NCBI RefSeq assembly: GCF_000374045.1
Contig: NZ_KB893316.1
Coordinates: forward strand, 62,001 to 126,000
Direction of reading: 5' to 3'
Length of the DNA: 64,000 nt
Source: Segetibacter koreensis DSM 18137
Lineage (GTDB): Bacteria > Bacteroidota > Bacteroidia > Chitinophagales > Chitinophagaceae
The translations under genes were made by a program, and so were the position numbers. Positions 1-10,100 of this stretch are shown here, one piece after another. Position 1 is the stretch's first letter. Each line of letters begins with the position of its first letter. The notes below the pieces were generated by a model. The model ran no database searches and was not told the origin of the DNA. It saw only the letters and a program-made list of their open reading frames with translations.

Positions 1-1199
1 CCGCCGGCCATCATTTCCTCTTTGAGGAAGGGCCGGTTTTTCAGATGAAAAACCTGATAGAAATGCCCTCTAACCCTGCACTTTTTGCATATAGCATTAT
101 GGGCATTTTAATTGGCTTTCTGTCTGTGTTTGTGACAAAAATTGTCTATTTCATTGAAGATACTTTCGAAAAAATTCCTGTGCATTGGATGTGGTGGCCA
201 GCCATTGGCGGTCTGGCCGTTGGCGCAATAGGTTATTTTGCCCCACGAACTCTTGGCGTGGGTTATGAAAATATTACTGACCTTCTTTCCGGTACTATGC
301 CTATACAAATAGTGCTTTCATTATGTCTTTTAAAATTTGTTTCCTGGGCTGTAGCCCTCGGAAGCGGAACATCAGGGGGTACATTAGCTCCACTGCTTAC
401 AATTGGCGGAGCCACAGGTATATTGTTAGGTAGCGCAATTATGTATTTCTTCCCCGCGTCAGGAGTAACACTTCCACTTGCAGCGATGGTAGGTATGTCA
501 GCAATGTTTGCAGGAACATCACGTGCGTTAATAACTTCTATCATTTTTGCCATAGAAACAACTTCACAATCAAATGCTCTTCTGCCTCTTTTGGCATCTT
601 GCACTGCGTCCTATTTTATTTCATTTTTTCTGATGAAAAATACTATCATGACAGAAAAAATTGCTCGAAGAGGAGTAAAAACACCACATTCCTACGAGCC
701 TGATCTTTTAGAGAAAGTAAGCGTTGGCGAGGTGCTGGATGAAAACGGATTGGTACTAAGTGATGAAAATAGAATTTATGAGGTACAGGAATGGCTTGAA
801 AACGAAAGCAACTATAAAAGCAACTATTTTATAATTGTAAATAATCACAATGCTTACCAGGGAATTATAAGCTCATCAAATTTACTTAGTAATCACCATA
901 ATAAAAGTGCCTTAGTAGGAACACTTATCAAACGAAAAAATATTTCTGTTTCTGTTGATAACAGTTTAAGAAAAGCAGTGGAAATAATGGCGAAAGAAAA
1001 CATAGATGTCTTACCAGTTGTATCGAAAGAAAATAATATAACCGGCATATTAACTTACAAAAACATTATTTCCGCATACAAGTCAGGCATTGATGAACAT
1101 CATAAGAAGCATCAAAGTATTTCACTAAAAAGAAATAGCCTGAAAATTTTAGTACATGGTCAAAAGTTGATGTCGGCAGTAACCGGTAAAAATTCATAA
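1..1199 (+). CDS. ClC-family chloride channel/transporter with C-terminal CBS pair (5' partial)
   Basis: The C-terminal part of a voltage-gated-chloride-channel-type membrane protein; the frame is open from base 3 and has no start in the window, so the gene begins upstream. The ATG at 45 is internal. ClC proteins are homodimeric chloride channels or H+/Cl- exchangers in the inner membrane. The visible part has several hydrophobic helices, a Gly-rich segment GSGTSGGTLAPLL (about bases 360-400) that matches the anion-selectivity GxFxP region (here GGTLAP), and a following GTSRALITSIIFAIE helix typical of the family. After about base 720 the protein is soluble and looks like two CBS domains, which in this family bind adenine nucleotides and regulate gating. 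The next gene begins 13 bases after the stop, so they may be cotranscribed. Family assignment is firm; channel versus exchanger cannot be decided because the gating glutamate lies upstream. Confidence 0.9.
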   Translation, partial: AGHHFLFEEGPVFQMKNLIEMPSNPALFAYSIMGILIGFLSVFVTKIVYFIEDTFEKIPVHWMWWPAIGGLAVGAIGYFAPRTLGVGYENITDLLSGTMPIQIVLSLCLLKFVSWAVALGSGTSGGTLAPLLTIGGATGILLGSAIMYFFPASGVTLPLAAMVGMSAMFAGTSRALITSIIFAIETTSQSNALLPLLASCTASYFISFFLMKNTIMTEKIARRGVKTPHSYEPDLLEKVSVGEVLDENGLVLSDENRIYEVQEWLENESNYKSNYFIIVNNHNAYQGIISSSNLLSNHHNKSALVGTLIKRKNISVSVDNSLRKAVEIMAKENIDVLPVVSKENNITGILTYKNIISAYKSGIDEHHKKHQSISLKRNSLKILVHGQKLMSAVTGKNS

Positions 1200-1212
1200 A
1201 TTCTTTAAAGTA

Positions 1213-2025
1213 ATGAAGCTATTATTTTTTTGTCCTCGCTGGGGACAGGAACATACACCTTGGGATACCTTTTTACAGAATGTAAAAGAAGCGGGGTACG
1301 ATGGTGTAGAGTGTAGTTTGCCACTTTCTGAGAGGGAACAGGAAGAAATACTGAGTGGCTTTTCTAAATATAATCTGCAGTTTATTGCACAGCATTGGGA
1401 GACAGTTGATCCCAATTTTGAAAAGCATTGTTTAGAATATCAAACAAGGCTTCAGTCATTGGCAAATGCTAAACCTTTGTTTATAAATACCCAAACAGGA
1501 AAGGATTATTATTCCTTTCAGCAAAATGGGCAGCTTATTTCAATTGCCCGTGACATTGCAAAAAATACAGGAGTTTCAATTATTCATGAAACGCACAGAG
1601 GTAAGTTTAGCTTTGCTGCACACGTTACTAAATTTTTTTTAGAGCAGATTCCTGATTTAAGAATAACCCTCGATATTTCACATTGGTGCAATACAGCAGA
1701 AACATTTTTGCAAGACCAGGCTGATGCTGTTAATCTTGCCTTGTCAAGAACAGATCATCTTCATTCCCGTGTTGGATATACTGAAGGTCCTCAAGTGCCC
1801 GATCCTCGTGCTCCCGAATGGCAGGAAGCCTTGCAATTTCATTTGAATTGGTGGGACCAGGTAATTGAAAGGCAGCGAATAAATAATAAAGACCAATTTA
1901 CAATTACATCTGAATTTGGCGCACCACCCTATATGCTGCTGCTTCCTCATACACGTCAGCCAGTAGTTGATCAATGGGAAGTAAATATGTATATGATGAA
2001 TTTGTTAAAAGACAGGTATAAATAA
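1213..2025 (+). CDS. Sugar phosphate isomerase/epimerase family TIM-barrel protein
   Basis: A 270-residue xylose-isomerase-like TIM-barrel protein (AP endonuclease 2 superfamily). These enzymes bind a divalent metal and isomerise or epimerise sugars or polyols; the substrate here is unknown. The expected metal ligands are all visible in order: Glu in IIHETHRG, Asp/His in TLDISHWC, His in TDHLHSRVG and Glu in ITSEFG. There is no signal peptide, so it should be cytoplasmic. It sits 13 bases after the ClC gene and 21 bases before a nitrilase-fold gene, suggesting one transcript of unrelated or loosely related functions. The start is the first ATG after the upstream stop. Confidence 0.85.
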   Translation: MKLLFFCPRWGQEHTPWDTFLQNVKEAGYDGVECSLPLSEREQEEILSGFSKYNLQFIAQHWETVDPNFEKHCLEYQTRLQSLANAKPLFINTQTGKDYYSFQQNGQLISIARDIAKNTGVSIIHETHRGKFSFAAHVTKFFLEQIPDLRITLDISHWCNTAETFLQDQADAVNLALSRTDHLHSRVGYTEGPQVPDPRAPEWQEALQFHLNWWDQVIERQRINNKDQFTITSEFGAPPYMLLLPHTRQPVVDQWEVNMYMMNLLKDRYK

Positions 2026-2046
2026 AGTAATACATTTTCTTCAAAA

Positions 2047-3006
2047 ATGAACAATATAAAAATAGCATCTGCCCAATTTGAAAATAGGAGTGGAGATAAA
2101 GAATATAACTTAAGTGTAATAGAAAAACTCTCACGGAAAGCAGCGGCAGATGGAGCTGAAGCAATTGCTTTTCATGAATGTTCCATTACAAGTTACACAT
2201 TTGCACGTCACTTGTCAAAAGAACAATTGCTCGACGTAGCAGAGCTGATACCCGACGGAAACAGCATAAAACGTTTGACAGATATTGCAAGAGAGCATAA
2301 CATAACTGTATTAGCTGGTCTTTTTGAAAAGGACAAGGAAAATAAAATGTACAAGGCATACGTATGTGTCAATAAAAATGGAATGGTAGCAAAACACAGA
2401 AAATTGCACCCATTTATACATCCTGAACTGATACCGGGTAATGAATATACCGTATTTGAAATTAAGGGATGGAAGTGTGGTATTCTTATTTGCTATGACA
2501 ACAATATTATTGAAAATGTAAGAGCAACAAATCTATTGGGAGCCGATATTATTTTTATGCCCCACGTAACCATGTGTACTCCTTCGCCGCGACCAGGTGC
2601 AGGCTTTGTTGACCCCCTTTTATGGAAAAACCGGGAGACAGATCCGACGTCGCTAAGAGCAGAATTTGACGGTTTAAAGGGTAGGGAGTGGCTAATGAAG
2701 TGGCTGCCTGCACGGGCCTATGACAATGCGATTTATGCCGTCTTTTCAAACCCTATTGGTATGGATGATGACCAGTTAAAAAACGGGTGTTCTATGATAA
2801 TAGATCCTTATGGTGATATTGTTGCAGAATGTCGCAGGTTGGGTGATGATTATGTAATTGCCACCTGTACCGCTGAAAAATTAGTTAATGCCGGAGGATA
2901 CAGGTATAAAAAAGCAAGACGTCCGGAAATGTATGCAAACATTATTGGTCAACCGCATGAGGCTGTACAAAAAGTTGTTTGGCTTAATGCAGATGGAGAA
3001 AATTGA
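2047..3006 (+). CDS. Carbon-nitrogen hydrolase (nitrilase superfamily)
   Basis: A 319-residue cytoplasmic nitrilase-fold amidase. The family hydrolyses non-peptide C-N bonds of amides, carbamoyl compounds or nitriles with a Glu-Lys-Cys triad. All three residues can be seen: Glu44 in FHECSITSY, Lys119 in AKHRKLH and Cys149 in ILICYDNN. Length is normal for single-domain members such as N-carbamoylputrescine amidase and N-carbamoyl amino acid hydrolases, but the substrate cannot be told from sequence. It follows the TIM-barrel gene by 21 bases and is probably in the same operon. No signal peptide. Confidence 0.88.
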   Translation: MNNIKIASAQFENRSGDKEYNLSVIEKLSRKAAADGAEAIAFHECSITSYTFARHLSKEQLLDVAELIPDGNSIKRLTDIAREHNITVLAGLFEKDKENKMYKAYVCVNKNGMVAKHRKLHPFIHPELIPGNEYTVFEIKGWKCGILICYDNNIIENVRATNLLGADIIFMPHVTMCTPSPRPGAGFVDPLLWKNRETDPTSLRAEFDGLKGREWLMKWLPARAYDNAIYAVFSNPIGMDDDQLKNGCSMIIDPYGDIVAECRRLGDDYVIATCTAEKLVNAGGYRYKKARRPEMYANIIGQPHEAVQKVVWLNADGEN

Positions 3007-3014
3007 TAATAGGA

Positions 3015-3098
3015 ATGAAAAGAATTTTGGCTCTGTTATGTTTTCTATTTTTCAATAAAGGTGTGATTATAATAAAGTCAAATACATTTCAAATCTAA
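3015..3098 (+). other. 27-codon open frame resembling a severed signal peptide
   Basis: Eight bases after the nitrilase stop an ATG opens a 27-codon frame that begins MKRILALLCFLFF and then stops. It looks like a signal peptide with nothing behind it. It may be the 5' remnant of an exported-protein gene, a tiny membrane peptide, or chance. No family was recognised. Confidence 0.2.
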
Positions 3099-3116
3099 CA
3101 CAAATAACAATCGCAT

Positions 3117-3872
3117 CTATTTGCTGCCTGGGTACCAATTTCGCAATCTAACTTCAATGTTTTTGTCGCCGGCATTAACAAGGCTTTTAAAAGTGTTTAC
3201 ATCTTGGCCGCGGTAGTGGTATGGGTACACAACTTTTGGTTTAAACGCAAGTACACCTTGCGCAGCCTGCGTTGCATCCATAGTATAAGGCAAATTCATG
3301 CAAATAAAAGCAATGTCTATATTTTTAAGTGCGCGCATTTCAGGGATATCTTCGGTGTCACCGGAGATATAAATGTTCTTGCCGCCAATGCCAAGAATAT
3401 AACCGTTTCCTCTCCCTTTAGTATGACGAGCATCAGGTGCTTCCGGGAGGTTATACATTGGAATAGCCGTAATTGAAATACCTGCCGGCAAAGTTTTATC
3501 CCCGTTTTTTAAAATCACAACCTTTTCTTTATTAACTGTTGCCGGCAGTTTATCGGCAACAGCTTGCGGAACTATCAGCAATGCATCCGTACTATTAATT
3601 GCTTCAATGGTGGCAGTATCGAAGTGGTCGCCGTGGATATCAGTGATCATAATTATGTCAGGAGCACCAAACCCTTTAAAGGCATCAATTCCACCGGTGG
3701 GATCAACATAAATATTCTTTTTATTGTAACTAAGTACAAGTGTAGCATGGGTAATGGGTTGTATCGTAAGTTCTCCGCCTTCAACCTTTTCATGGTCCGC
3801 TTGCGCTGGCTGCGATTTAGCAAACACGATTGTTAAGCAAAAAAAGAAGGCCAGTATGAGTTTAAGGTTCAT
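3117..3872 (-). CDS. Exported MBL-fold metal-dependent hydrolase
   Basis: About 251 residues with the metallo-beta-lactamase fold of the UlaG/UPF0173 type. Members are zinc or manganese hydrolases with varied substrates. Visible metal ligands are the ITDIHGDHFD motif, an aspartate in SGDTEDIPEM and a late histidine in YPYHYRGQD. I chose the ATG at 3872 (MNLKLILAFFF) over a GTG seven codons earlier because it gives a clean signal peptide ending near AKSQPAQA, so the protein is predicted periplasmic. It converges on the nitrilase gene and diverges from the next small gene. Substrate unknown. Confidence 0.82.
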   Translation of the reverse strand: MNLKLILAFFFCLTIVFAKSQPAQADHEKVEGGELTIQPITHATLVLSYNKKNIYVDPTGGIDAFKGFGAPDIIMITDIHGDHFDTATIEAINSTDALLIVPQAVADKLPATVNKEKVVILKNGDKTLPAGISITAIPMYNLPEAPDARHTKGRGNGYILGIGGKNIYISGDTEDIPEMRALKNIDIAFICMNLPYTMDATQAAQGVLAFKPKVVYPYHYRGQDVNTFKSLVNAGDKNIEVRLRNWYPGSK

Positions 3873-4007
3873 CCAACTGAATTTTAATAACACTAAAATA
3901 TGTTTTTAAAAATTAAAAAAATCACTTCATTTTGAAACCCAGATTTTATTACTCACCATCGGTGGCATAATCTTAGTTTACATTAATTGAAGTTAAAATA
4001 TAAATTT

Positions 4008-4349
4008 ATGGCAACAGAACAAGAAAGGGCTTTACAAGAGAAATCAGAAAATATTATTGATGGCGCGAAGTCGCCATTGGGCGGTTTACAAAATAAAGCT
4101 ACAGAACAAACAAATGAAGCTGGCAATAATGAGCAGAACTTACCAGTTGAACAAGCAGATGATGAAGTTACTAATAATGATGGGTCTATAGTTGAAACAC
4201 TCGATACAGCTTTTCATAATGAACCGGGTGTAATAAAAGATCACAGTATTGCCGGCAGCAACCGCGCCGATTATTATGAAGCCCAATCGCAAGGTAAAAG
4301 TGATGCGGAGGAAGAAATGGATTTCATTAGGAAGCAACAGGCAGAATAG
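4008..4349 (+). CDS. Small acidic hydrophilic protein of unknown function
   Basis: A 113-residue protein rich in Glu, Asp, Asn and Gln, with no hydrophobic segment and no recognised domain. The ATG at 4008 (MATEQERAL) is preferred to an upstream TTG. The composition suggests a largely disordered cytoplasmic protein; in Bacteroidota such genes are often stress-associated, but that is only an impression. It is monocistronic: a minus-strand gene lies downstream behind a hairpin. Confidence 0.6.
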   Translation: MATEQERALQEKSENIIDGAKSPLGGLQNKATEQTNEAGNNEQNLPVEQADDEVTNNDGSIVETLDTAFHNEPGVIKDHSIAGSNRADYYEAQSQGKSDAEEEMDFIRKQQAE

Positions 4350-4369
4350 ACGTTAATCTTGCTTAAAAA

Positions 4370-4398
4370 AAGAGGCGAAGTTTCAGGCTTCGCCTCTT
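4370..4398 (-). terminator. Intrinsic terminator for the DoxX-like gene
   Basis: A perfect 11-bp stem (AAGAGGCGAAG / CTTCGCCTCTT) with a 7-base loop. On the minus strand it is followed by a run of seven T, so it mainly ends the gene at 4461-4868; it may also stop plus-strand transcription from 4349. Confidence 0.75.
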
Positions 4399-4460
4399 AG
4401 AGGTTTACACCACAATTTTCCGAAATTCGTTTTTCAATACGATTATTTAAGTAGATATCC

Positions 4461-4868
4461 TTAGGAATTAATAACGAAATCGTGCTTATAATTTGGTGCA
4501 TTAATGTGGCTGATCATTTTATGATAAGAAACATAAGACATAACTAGTATAGCAAACGCAACCAGCGGAAAAATCGCTTGTCCCCCAAACCCATCTACAA
4601 CCCAATGAGAAATGGCAGCACAAATAAAATTAATAGCGAAACCAACATACGCCCATTCTTTAAACCTGCCTTTTATTACTGGTAAAATCAATACTAAAGC
4701 TCCAATTATTTTAAATATGGTAAGCATTACTCTAAAGTAGTCAGGATAACCAAGGTGGCTTATTCCTTGTCTTGCAAGTTCTGTGTTTGACGTCAAAGCC
4801 GGCATCAGTCCATCCATTAAAAAGATAACAATAGTAGAAGCCCAGTATGTGATTTTTGTCGTTTTCAT
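4461..4868 (-). CDS. DoxX-like family membrane protein
   Basis: A 135-residue inner-membrane protein with four predicted hydrophobic helices, matching the DoxX-like family in length and topology. Recognisable features are the N-terminal TYWASTIVIFLMDG helix, the LARQGISHLGYPDYF segment between helices 1 and 2, and KIIGALVLILPVIKGRFKEWAY. The biochemical role of this family is poorly defined; some DoxX relatives are linked to redox or thiol stress. Single gene with its own downstream terminator. Confidence 0.8.
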   Translation of the reverse strand: MKTTKITYWASTIVIFLMDGLMPALTSNTELARQGISHLGYPDYFRVMLTIFKIIGALVLILPVIKGRFKEWAYVGFAINFICAAISHWVVDGFGGQAIFPLVAFAILVMSYVSYHKMISHINAPNYKHDFVINS

Positions 4869-5436
4869 AGCGGTTTATTTTTGGTTAATTAATATTTTGT
4901 TCGTGTAAAATTAAGTGTACTCATCCTCATGCATGGTGTGTGGTAACGACAATATGAGGGGTTAAATGCGCTACCCGATTCGCTAAACTTACACTCCGGG
5001 GAATCCTTTTATACTGCCATTAAAAGTTGTGCGCACGATTATTTCAGCATGCGAAAATCTCTTTTTTCATACCCGTATTTTCTGCCATTTTTCACTGTTA
5101 AAAACTTGCCTTTTTTAGTATAAAAATGATTTTGTTTTTGCCGGAATTTTGTAATTTAGATGCAGCAAGCAACATATAACCGTTGTCTTCGATTTTATAA
5201 GGCTTATTATCTTTTTTAGCTCCGGTTTTAGAATCAACAGCAGATAATTTTGTAGGAGATGCTTTTTTATTTACGCCGATATAAACCCTCAGAAAGGAAG
5301 AAGAACTAAAAGCTTGGTTATTAGTTTAATAGATGCATTGACGCAATTGAAAAGTTAGTCAAGGAAGTTATTGAGTCGAGGTAAAAACGATTATATAGCT
5401 TTTCTAAATTTTATTAAATTTTTAAAACTAAGAGAA
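4869..5436. other. Intergenic region with a coding remnant
   Basis: 568 bases without an intact gene. The only structure seen is the start-less minus-strand frame at 5098-5325, described separately. The remainder is AT-rich and featureless to the eye. Confidence 0.5.
5098..5325 (-). pseudogene. Possible 3' remnant of an unidentified gene (no start codon)
   Basis: On the minus strand a 75-codon frame runs from just after a TAA at 5326-5328 to a TAA at 5098-5100. It lacks an N-terminal Met, the first one occurring about two thirds of the way in. The translation looks like real protein, with SFLRVYIGVNKKASPTKL near its start, then KKDNKPYKIEDNGYMLLAASK and a basic end. It could be the C-terminal part of a deleted gene. 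I do not recognise the family, and a chance frame cannot be excluded. Confidence 0.3.
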
Positions 5437-5874
5437 ATGAAAAAAGAAACCACTTCCCTTTTTGGAAATCTTTTTGGTGGCAAGAGTGATTCCTCCGAAT
5501 CAGAAAAATCTAAACCAGTAGTTATCACTTCGTATTCGCAACCAAATGTTTTACAACAAAGAATGAAAGAAGAAAAATTGACCCATGGTGAAACAGTAAC
5601 TGCAAATTTATCACCTGTACGGTTAGAAAATGCTTACGGTAAAATGGTAATGTATTTTTGCCCAATGAAAAACATTGAGGTTCTTGAAACTGTTACCAAC
5701 GGAGATGGAGAAAACATTCCGGCCGAGGCTAAAGTCGAAGGACTAACCATACCTGATAATTTAAAAGCCGGGTTTTATAACCTGAAAAATGTTATGCTGA
5801 CCTCAAATGGAACAATGCAGGTAAAAGCTACTAATAAAACCTTTTGGGAAAAAGCAGAACTAGAGCAACTTTGA
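5437..5874 (+). CDS. Hypothetical cytoplasmic protein
   Basis: A 145-residue protein with no signal peptide and no recognised domain. I start it at the ATG at 5437 (MKKETTSLFGNLFGG); an in-frame TTG 66 bases upstream gives an unlikely extension. The N-terminal 35 residues are Ser/Lys/Glu-rich and probably flexible. The rest is mixed and likely folded, with LTHGETVTANLSPVRLENAYG and a hydrophobic MYFCPMKNIEVLE stretch. A complex inverted repeat follows its stop. Function unknown. Confidence 0.6.
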   Translation: MKKETTSLFGNLFGGKSDSSESEKSKPVVITSYSQPNVLQQRMKEEKLTHGETVTANLSPVRLENAYGKMVMYFCPMKNIEVLETVTNGDGENIPAEAKVEGLTIPDNLKAGFYNLKNVMLTSNGTMQVKATNKTFWEKAELEQL

Positions 5875-5880
5875 AAAATG

Positions 5881-5947
5881 TTTCTATCCATGTTGGTGTA
5901 GTCGCCAATGAGTCACTCCTGCGATACGCACCAGCATGGTATAGAAA
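5881..5947. repeat. Nested imperfect inverted repeat (REP/MITE-like or terminator)
   Basis: The outer arms are 5881-5898 (TTTCTATCCATGTTGGTG) and 5929-5947, which match as inverted repeats except for one inserted base and one substitution. Inside are a second pair, GTCGC and GCGAT, and a central GAGTCACTC palindrome, so the whole 67 bases can fold into one long hairpin. It starts six bases after a stop codon. It may be a terminator or a copy of a small dispersed palindromic element. Confidence 0.55.
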
Positions 5948-6011
5948 TATTAATAGGTTTGTTACAATCGTTCATAAACTCTTCATGATACAAATGACGC
6001 AGTAAGGTAAA

Positions 6012-6449
6012 TTACTTTTTTAATGAAAGGATGTAGGTAACCATACTTTTAGCGTCATCTAATGAAAGCTTTGGATGTGGGTCCATAACTGCATACCCCC
6101 AACTTCTACTTCCCCCAACAATTACTTTTTGAGCAAGCATTTCAATATATACTTTATTGACAGGGTATCTTTTTGCTATGTCTTTAAAAGCCGGTCCAAC
6201 TGATCTTTGGTCTTCTTTATGACAAGTATAGCAATCTGCGTAGCTGATAAGCGATTCACCCTTTTCCGCTACTTTAGCCGGTATGCTATCGTTTTTACCG
6301 GGTATTGGCTTTATATAATCAATTTTTTCTCTATTTTTCTTACGTTCAGGCTCAGCCCGATTGCATCCCAGTACATAGAAAGCAGGTAATAACAGCCAAA
6401 CGATTAATAACAGTTTATTCTTTATAAAAATGGCAGCGCAACTTTTCAT
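6012..6449 (-). CDS. c-type cytochrome lipoprotein
   Basis: A 145-residue monohaem cytochrome c. The N-terminal hydrophobic segment ends in FYVLGC (Cys29), a lipobox, so the mature protein should be membrane-anchored and face the periplasm. Haem is attached at CYTCH (Cys73, Cys76, His77); the likely axial Met is Met122 in GYAVMDPHP. The domain resembles the cytochrome c551/c552 class that shuttles electrons or is fused to periplasmic oxidoreductases. It stands alone, with long AT-rich flanks. Physiological partner unknown; the cytochrome-fused dehydrogenases further along are possible partners. Confidence 0.88.
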   Translation of the reverse strand: MKSCAAIFIKNKLLLIVWLLLPAFYVLGCNRAEPERKKNREKIDYIKPIPGKNDSIPAKVAEKGESLISYADCYTCHKEDQRSVGPAFKDIAKRYPVNKVYIEMLAQKVIVGGSRSWGYAVMDPHPKLSLDDAKSMVTYILSLKK

Positions 6450-7102
6450 TACAATTTCAATTTTTTATTGGTTTTCTGTATGAATAGAAAAATGTATTTA
6501 TTTGCTACATAAGTTTTTATTCTTGATCTGTTTCTTCCATTTAATTGAAATGTTATTTAGAGAACGTAGTTTCTTGTCCTGCTTTATCATAATCTAAGTT
6601 ATCCTCTTTGTGTAATTCCTGAAACTTCTTAAAAACACGTAATTGCTAATTCCAGGTAATCAGCTTTTGTTATAGCAAGTTGTTTTAGCTCTCTAAATTA
6701 CACATATTTAAAAGTATAAAAATTTGAAATCCACTATTAGTCGTTAGAAATTAAGAAAGAAAGAGCTATCTATAGCTGAAGTTGAAAATGTTATCAACCT
6801 AACACTTTTACATTCTTTATCCACACCCGTGCAACAGTCGCATGTATCGTTTACGGTAATATTAACTTTGGCTAATTTTTAAATGGGTGCTTAGAGTGTT
6901 TGTTAAACAAAATTTGTAGAAAGCTGAATTAGAATCCGCCGGTACAAGTGAGTGACACAACGATGGTGAAGAATGGGCTATGATGGTTCCCCAAAAAAAT
7001 TCATTCTTATAACTTCTCTTCCGCACCTGTTACAACTTTTTTGCTTTTTATTATGATTGACAATTGTAATATTTATAAAAATATTCAAGTTAACACTGAG
7101 CT
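6450..7102. other. Long intergenic region
   Basis: 653 AT-rich bases without an intact gene. The minus strand between about 6697 and 6553 translates, in two adjacent frames joined by one shift, into peptide-like sequence (FRELKQLAITKADYLELA, then KKFQELHKEDNLDYD), possibly a decayed gene. The rest should contain the promoter of the TPR operon, but I found no clear TAnnTTTG element. Confidence 0.35.
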
Positions 7103-10100
7103 ATGATCGCAGTACTGAAAAGAAGTTTAGGCGCAGCAGCGCTTGTTTTGGCGATGCAAAGCCATCCGTTTGCACAGGCTACCTTGGCTAATATAGATCC
7201 TGATGCTGATTTTAAGTTGGCTAAAGAGCTTTATCAGAAAGAACAGTTCAGCCTTGCTTATCCTTTATTTAAGAATATTGCAGATGGTAATTATGCTAAT
7301 AGTAAGTTGCCGGTAAGCACACAACTTGAAGCTAAATATTATACTATTGTTGCCGGTTTGAAAATGGGCGAATCCACCGCGGAGACATCCGCCCGTACGT
7401 TTATAGAGGAAGAGCATAATGAGCCGCGAATACAGATGCTAAGCTACCAGCTGGGTGAATATTATTACCGCAACCAAAAGTTTGAAGATGCGTTAACGTA
7501 TTATGAAAAAGCAGGCATTGATAACCTGAGCAATCGCGAGATAGCCGACATGAAATTTCACCAGGGCTATGCCTATTTTACGTTGCAGCAATTTGACAAG
7601 GCAAAACCACTGTTTAACTCTATCAGGCAGATACCGTCAGACCCTAATTATCTTGATGCAAATTATTATTTTGGTTTTATTTCCTTTTATGAAAAAAACT
7701 ATCAGTTGGCAATGGAGTCTTTTCGTAAAGTGGAAAACCAGCCGACTTACCAGAAAATTGTTCCTTATTATATAGCCGAAATTTTATACTTCCAGGGCGA
7801 TAAAGATAAAGCTATCGAATACGGTGAAGCTAAACTAAACAATGGCGGACAGTATTATAATATGCAACTGCAACAGTTAATTGGGCATGCTTATTTCGAA
7901 AAAAAGAATTATAAAAAAGCATTGCCCTACCTGCAGGAGTATGTCACCAAAACGGACAAGGTAAGACGCGAAGACCTTTACGAATTATCGTACACATATT
8001 ATCAATCGAACCAATTAGCAAAAGCTATTCCTGGCTTTAAAGAGCTGGGAGGGAAGGAGGACTCACTGGCTCAAAACAGTATGTACCTCCTGGCCGATTC
8101 GTATTTAAAAATGGGACAAAAGACAAATGCTCGTAGTGCGTTTTTATTTTGTGCCTCAAACAGCAGCAATCCTGCGCAAAAAGAAATATCTGTTTTTAAC
8201 TATGCAAAGCTTTCTTTTGATTTAGGATACCAGGATGTAGCATCAAGCGAATTACAAAGTTTTATTAGTACTTACCCCACCTCAACTTATGCTGCTGAAG
8301 CAAAAGAATTGCTTGTAAACGTTCTCGCCAACACAAATAATTACCAGGATGCATTAGTGTTGTATGAAAGCCTGCAGGGAAAGAGTGAAAATGTGAAAAG
8401 AGTATATCCTAAAATTTTATACGGAAGGGCAGTAGAATATATAAATGAACAGCAACTGGTAAAAGCGGACGGACTGCTAAATGATGTTTTGCAAGCTCCT
8501 TATAATAGTGCCCAACTTCCATATGTTTACTTCTGGAAAGGCGAAATAGCTTATCGTCTTAATAATCCTGACCTTGCTATAGAACATTTGACCAACTACT
8601 TAAAAAACCCTGCAACAAGTGGTGAGGTAAATGTAACAGATGCGAAATATGATCTGGGGCATGCATACCTGCAAAAAGAAAATTTCAGGCAGGCGCTCGG
8701 TTATTTTGAGCAGATAACCAAGAAGATAAACAGTAGTTCGACACCTATAGAGCAGGACGCTTACCTGAGAAGCGCCGATGCGTATTTTATGAATCGTAAT
8801 TATAAGCAGGCCCAGGAAATGTATGATGTTGTTTTAAACATCAATTCTTCTTCAGCAGATTATGCTTTATATCAAAAAGCGATCATTGCAGGAGCAGCAA
8901 ACCGAAATACAGAAAAGATAAACATGCTGCAATCTTTAGAGCAGCGTTTTCCTTCTTCTTCATTAATTCCTGATGCAAATCTTGAAATTGCAAATACTTA
9001 CCTGTCGCAGGAAGATTATCATTCGGCTATTGCTCCCTTAAATAAAATAGTAAAAACACCTAACGCTTCTGCACTTCATCCTCAGGGCTATCTGAAACTC
9101 GGAGTCGCCTATTTTAACTTAGAAAATAACCAGGAAGCTTTAGCAAGTTTTAAAACATTAATTTCTTCTTATCCAAATTCAGCAGAAAGTGATGCGGCGG
9201 TGGAGTATGTGCGGGATATATTTATAGAACAGCAAAAGCCAACAGAGTTTGCTGTTTTTATGAGAGAAAATGGAAAGAGCATCAGTTATAATGAGGAGGA
9301 TTCCATAACGTACGCTTCTGCAAACAACCGTTATACTAACAACGACCAGCAAAATGCGCTAACCGGTTTTAAAGATTATTTAAATAAATTTCCAAATGGA
9401 CGATATGCAATTGATGCTAACTATAATATAGCGGAGATGTATACCGGCAAGAAGGATTATCAGAATGCGTTAACCGGTTATGCTTATGTTGCATCTAAAG
9501 CGCCTAATAAATATGCCGAAAAAAGTATTTTGCAGGCTGCCCGTATTAACTTTTTCGAATTGAAAAATTATACCGATGCAGAGATATATTTTACTCAATT
9601 AAAAGGGCTGGCATCTCAACCAGATATACAACTGGAAGCGATGCGCGGACTTCTTCGTTCGCAGTACAGGTTAAACCAATGGAAAGATGCTGTACCAAAC
9701 GCGAAGGAATTGTTAGCAAAAAAAGGTATTGCCACAGATGATAAAATGATGGCAAATATGGTAATTGCTAAAAACTACCAGGAAAATAATGAAACTGATT
9801 TGGCATCTTCAACCTATAAGACAGTGATTTCGTTGGGAAAATCAGAATTTGCTGCGGAGGCACGTTACCAGATAGCAAACATATTATTTCAACAAAATAA
9901 ATTGTCAGAAGCTGAGAAAGCAGCCTTTGAAGTAGTTAACAAAGCAGGCTCTTACGAATACTGGACTACAAAATCATATATTCTTTTAGGTGAAATATAC
10001 TGGAAACAAAAAGATTACTTCAATGCAGAAGCAACACTAAAAAGTGTTTCAGAAAATGCAACAATACCTGAATTGAAAGAGGAAGCGAAGAAAAAGCTTG

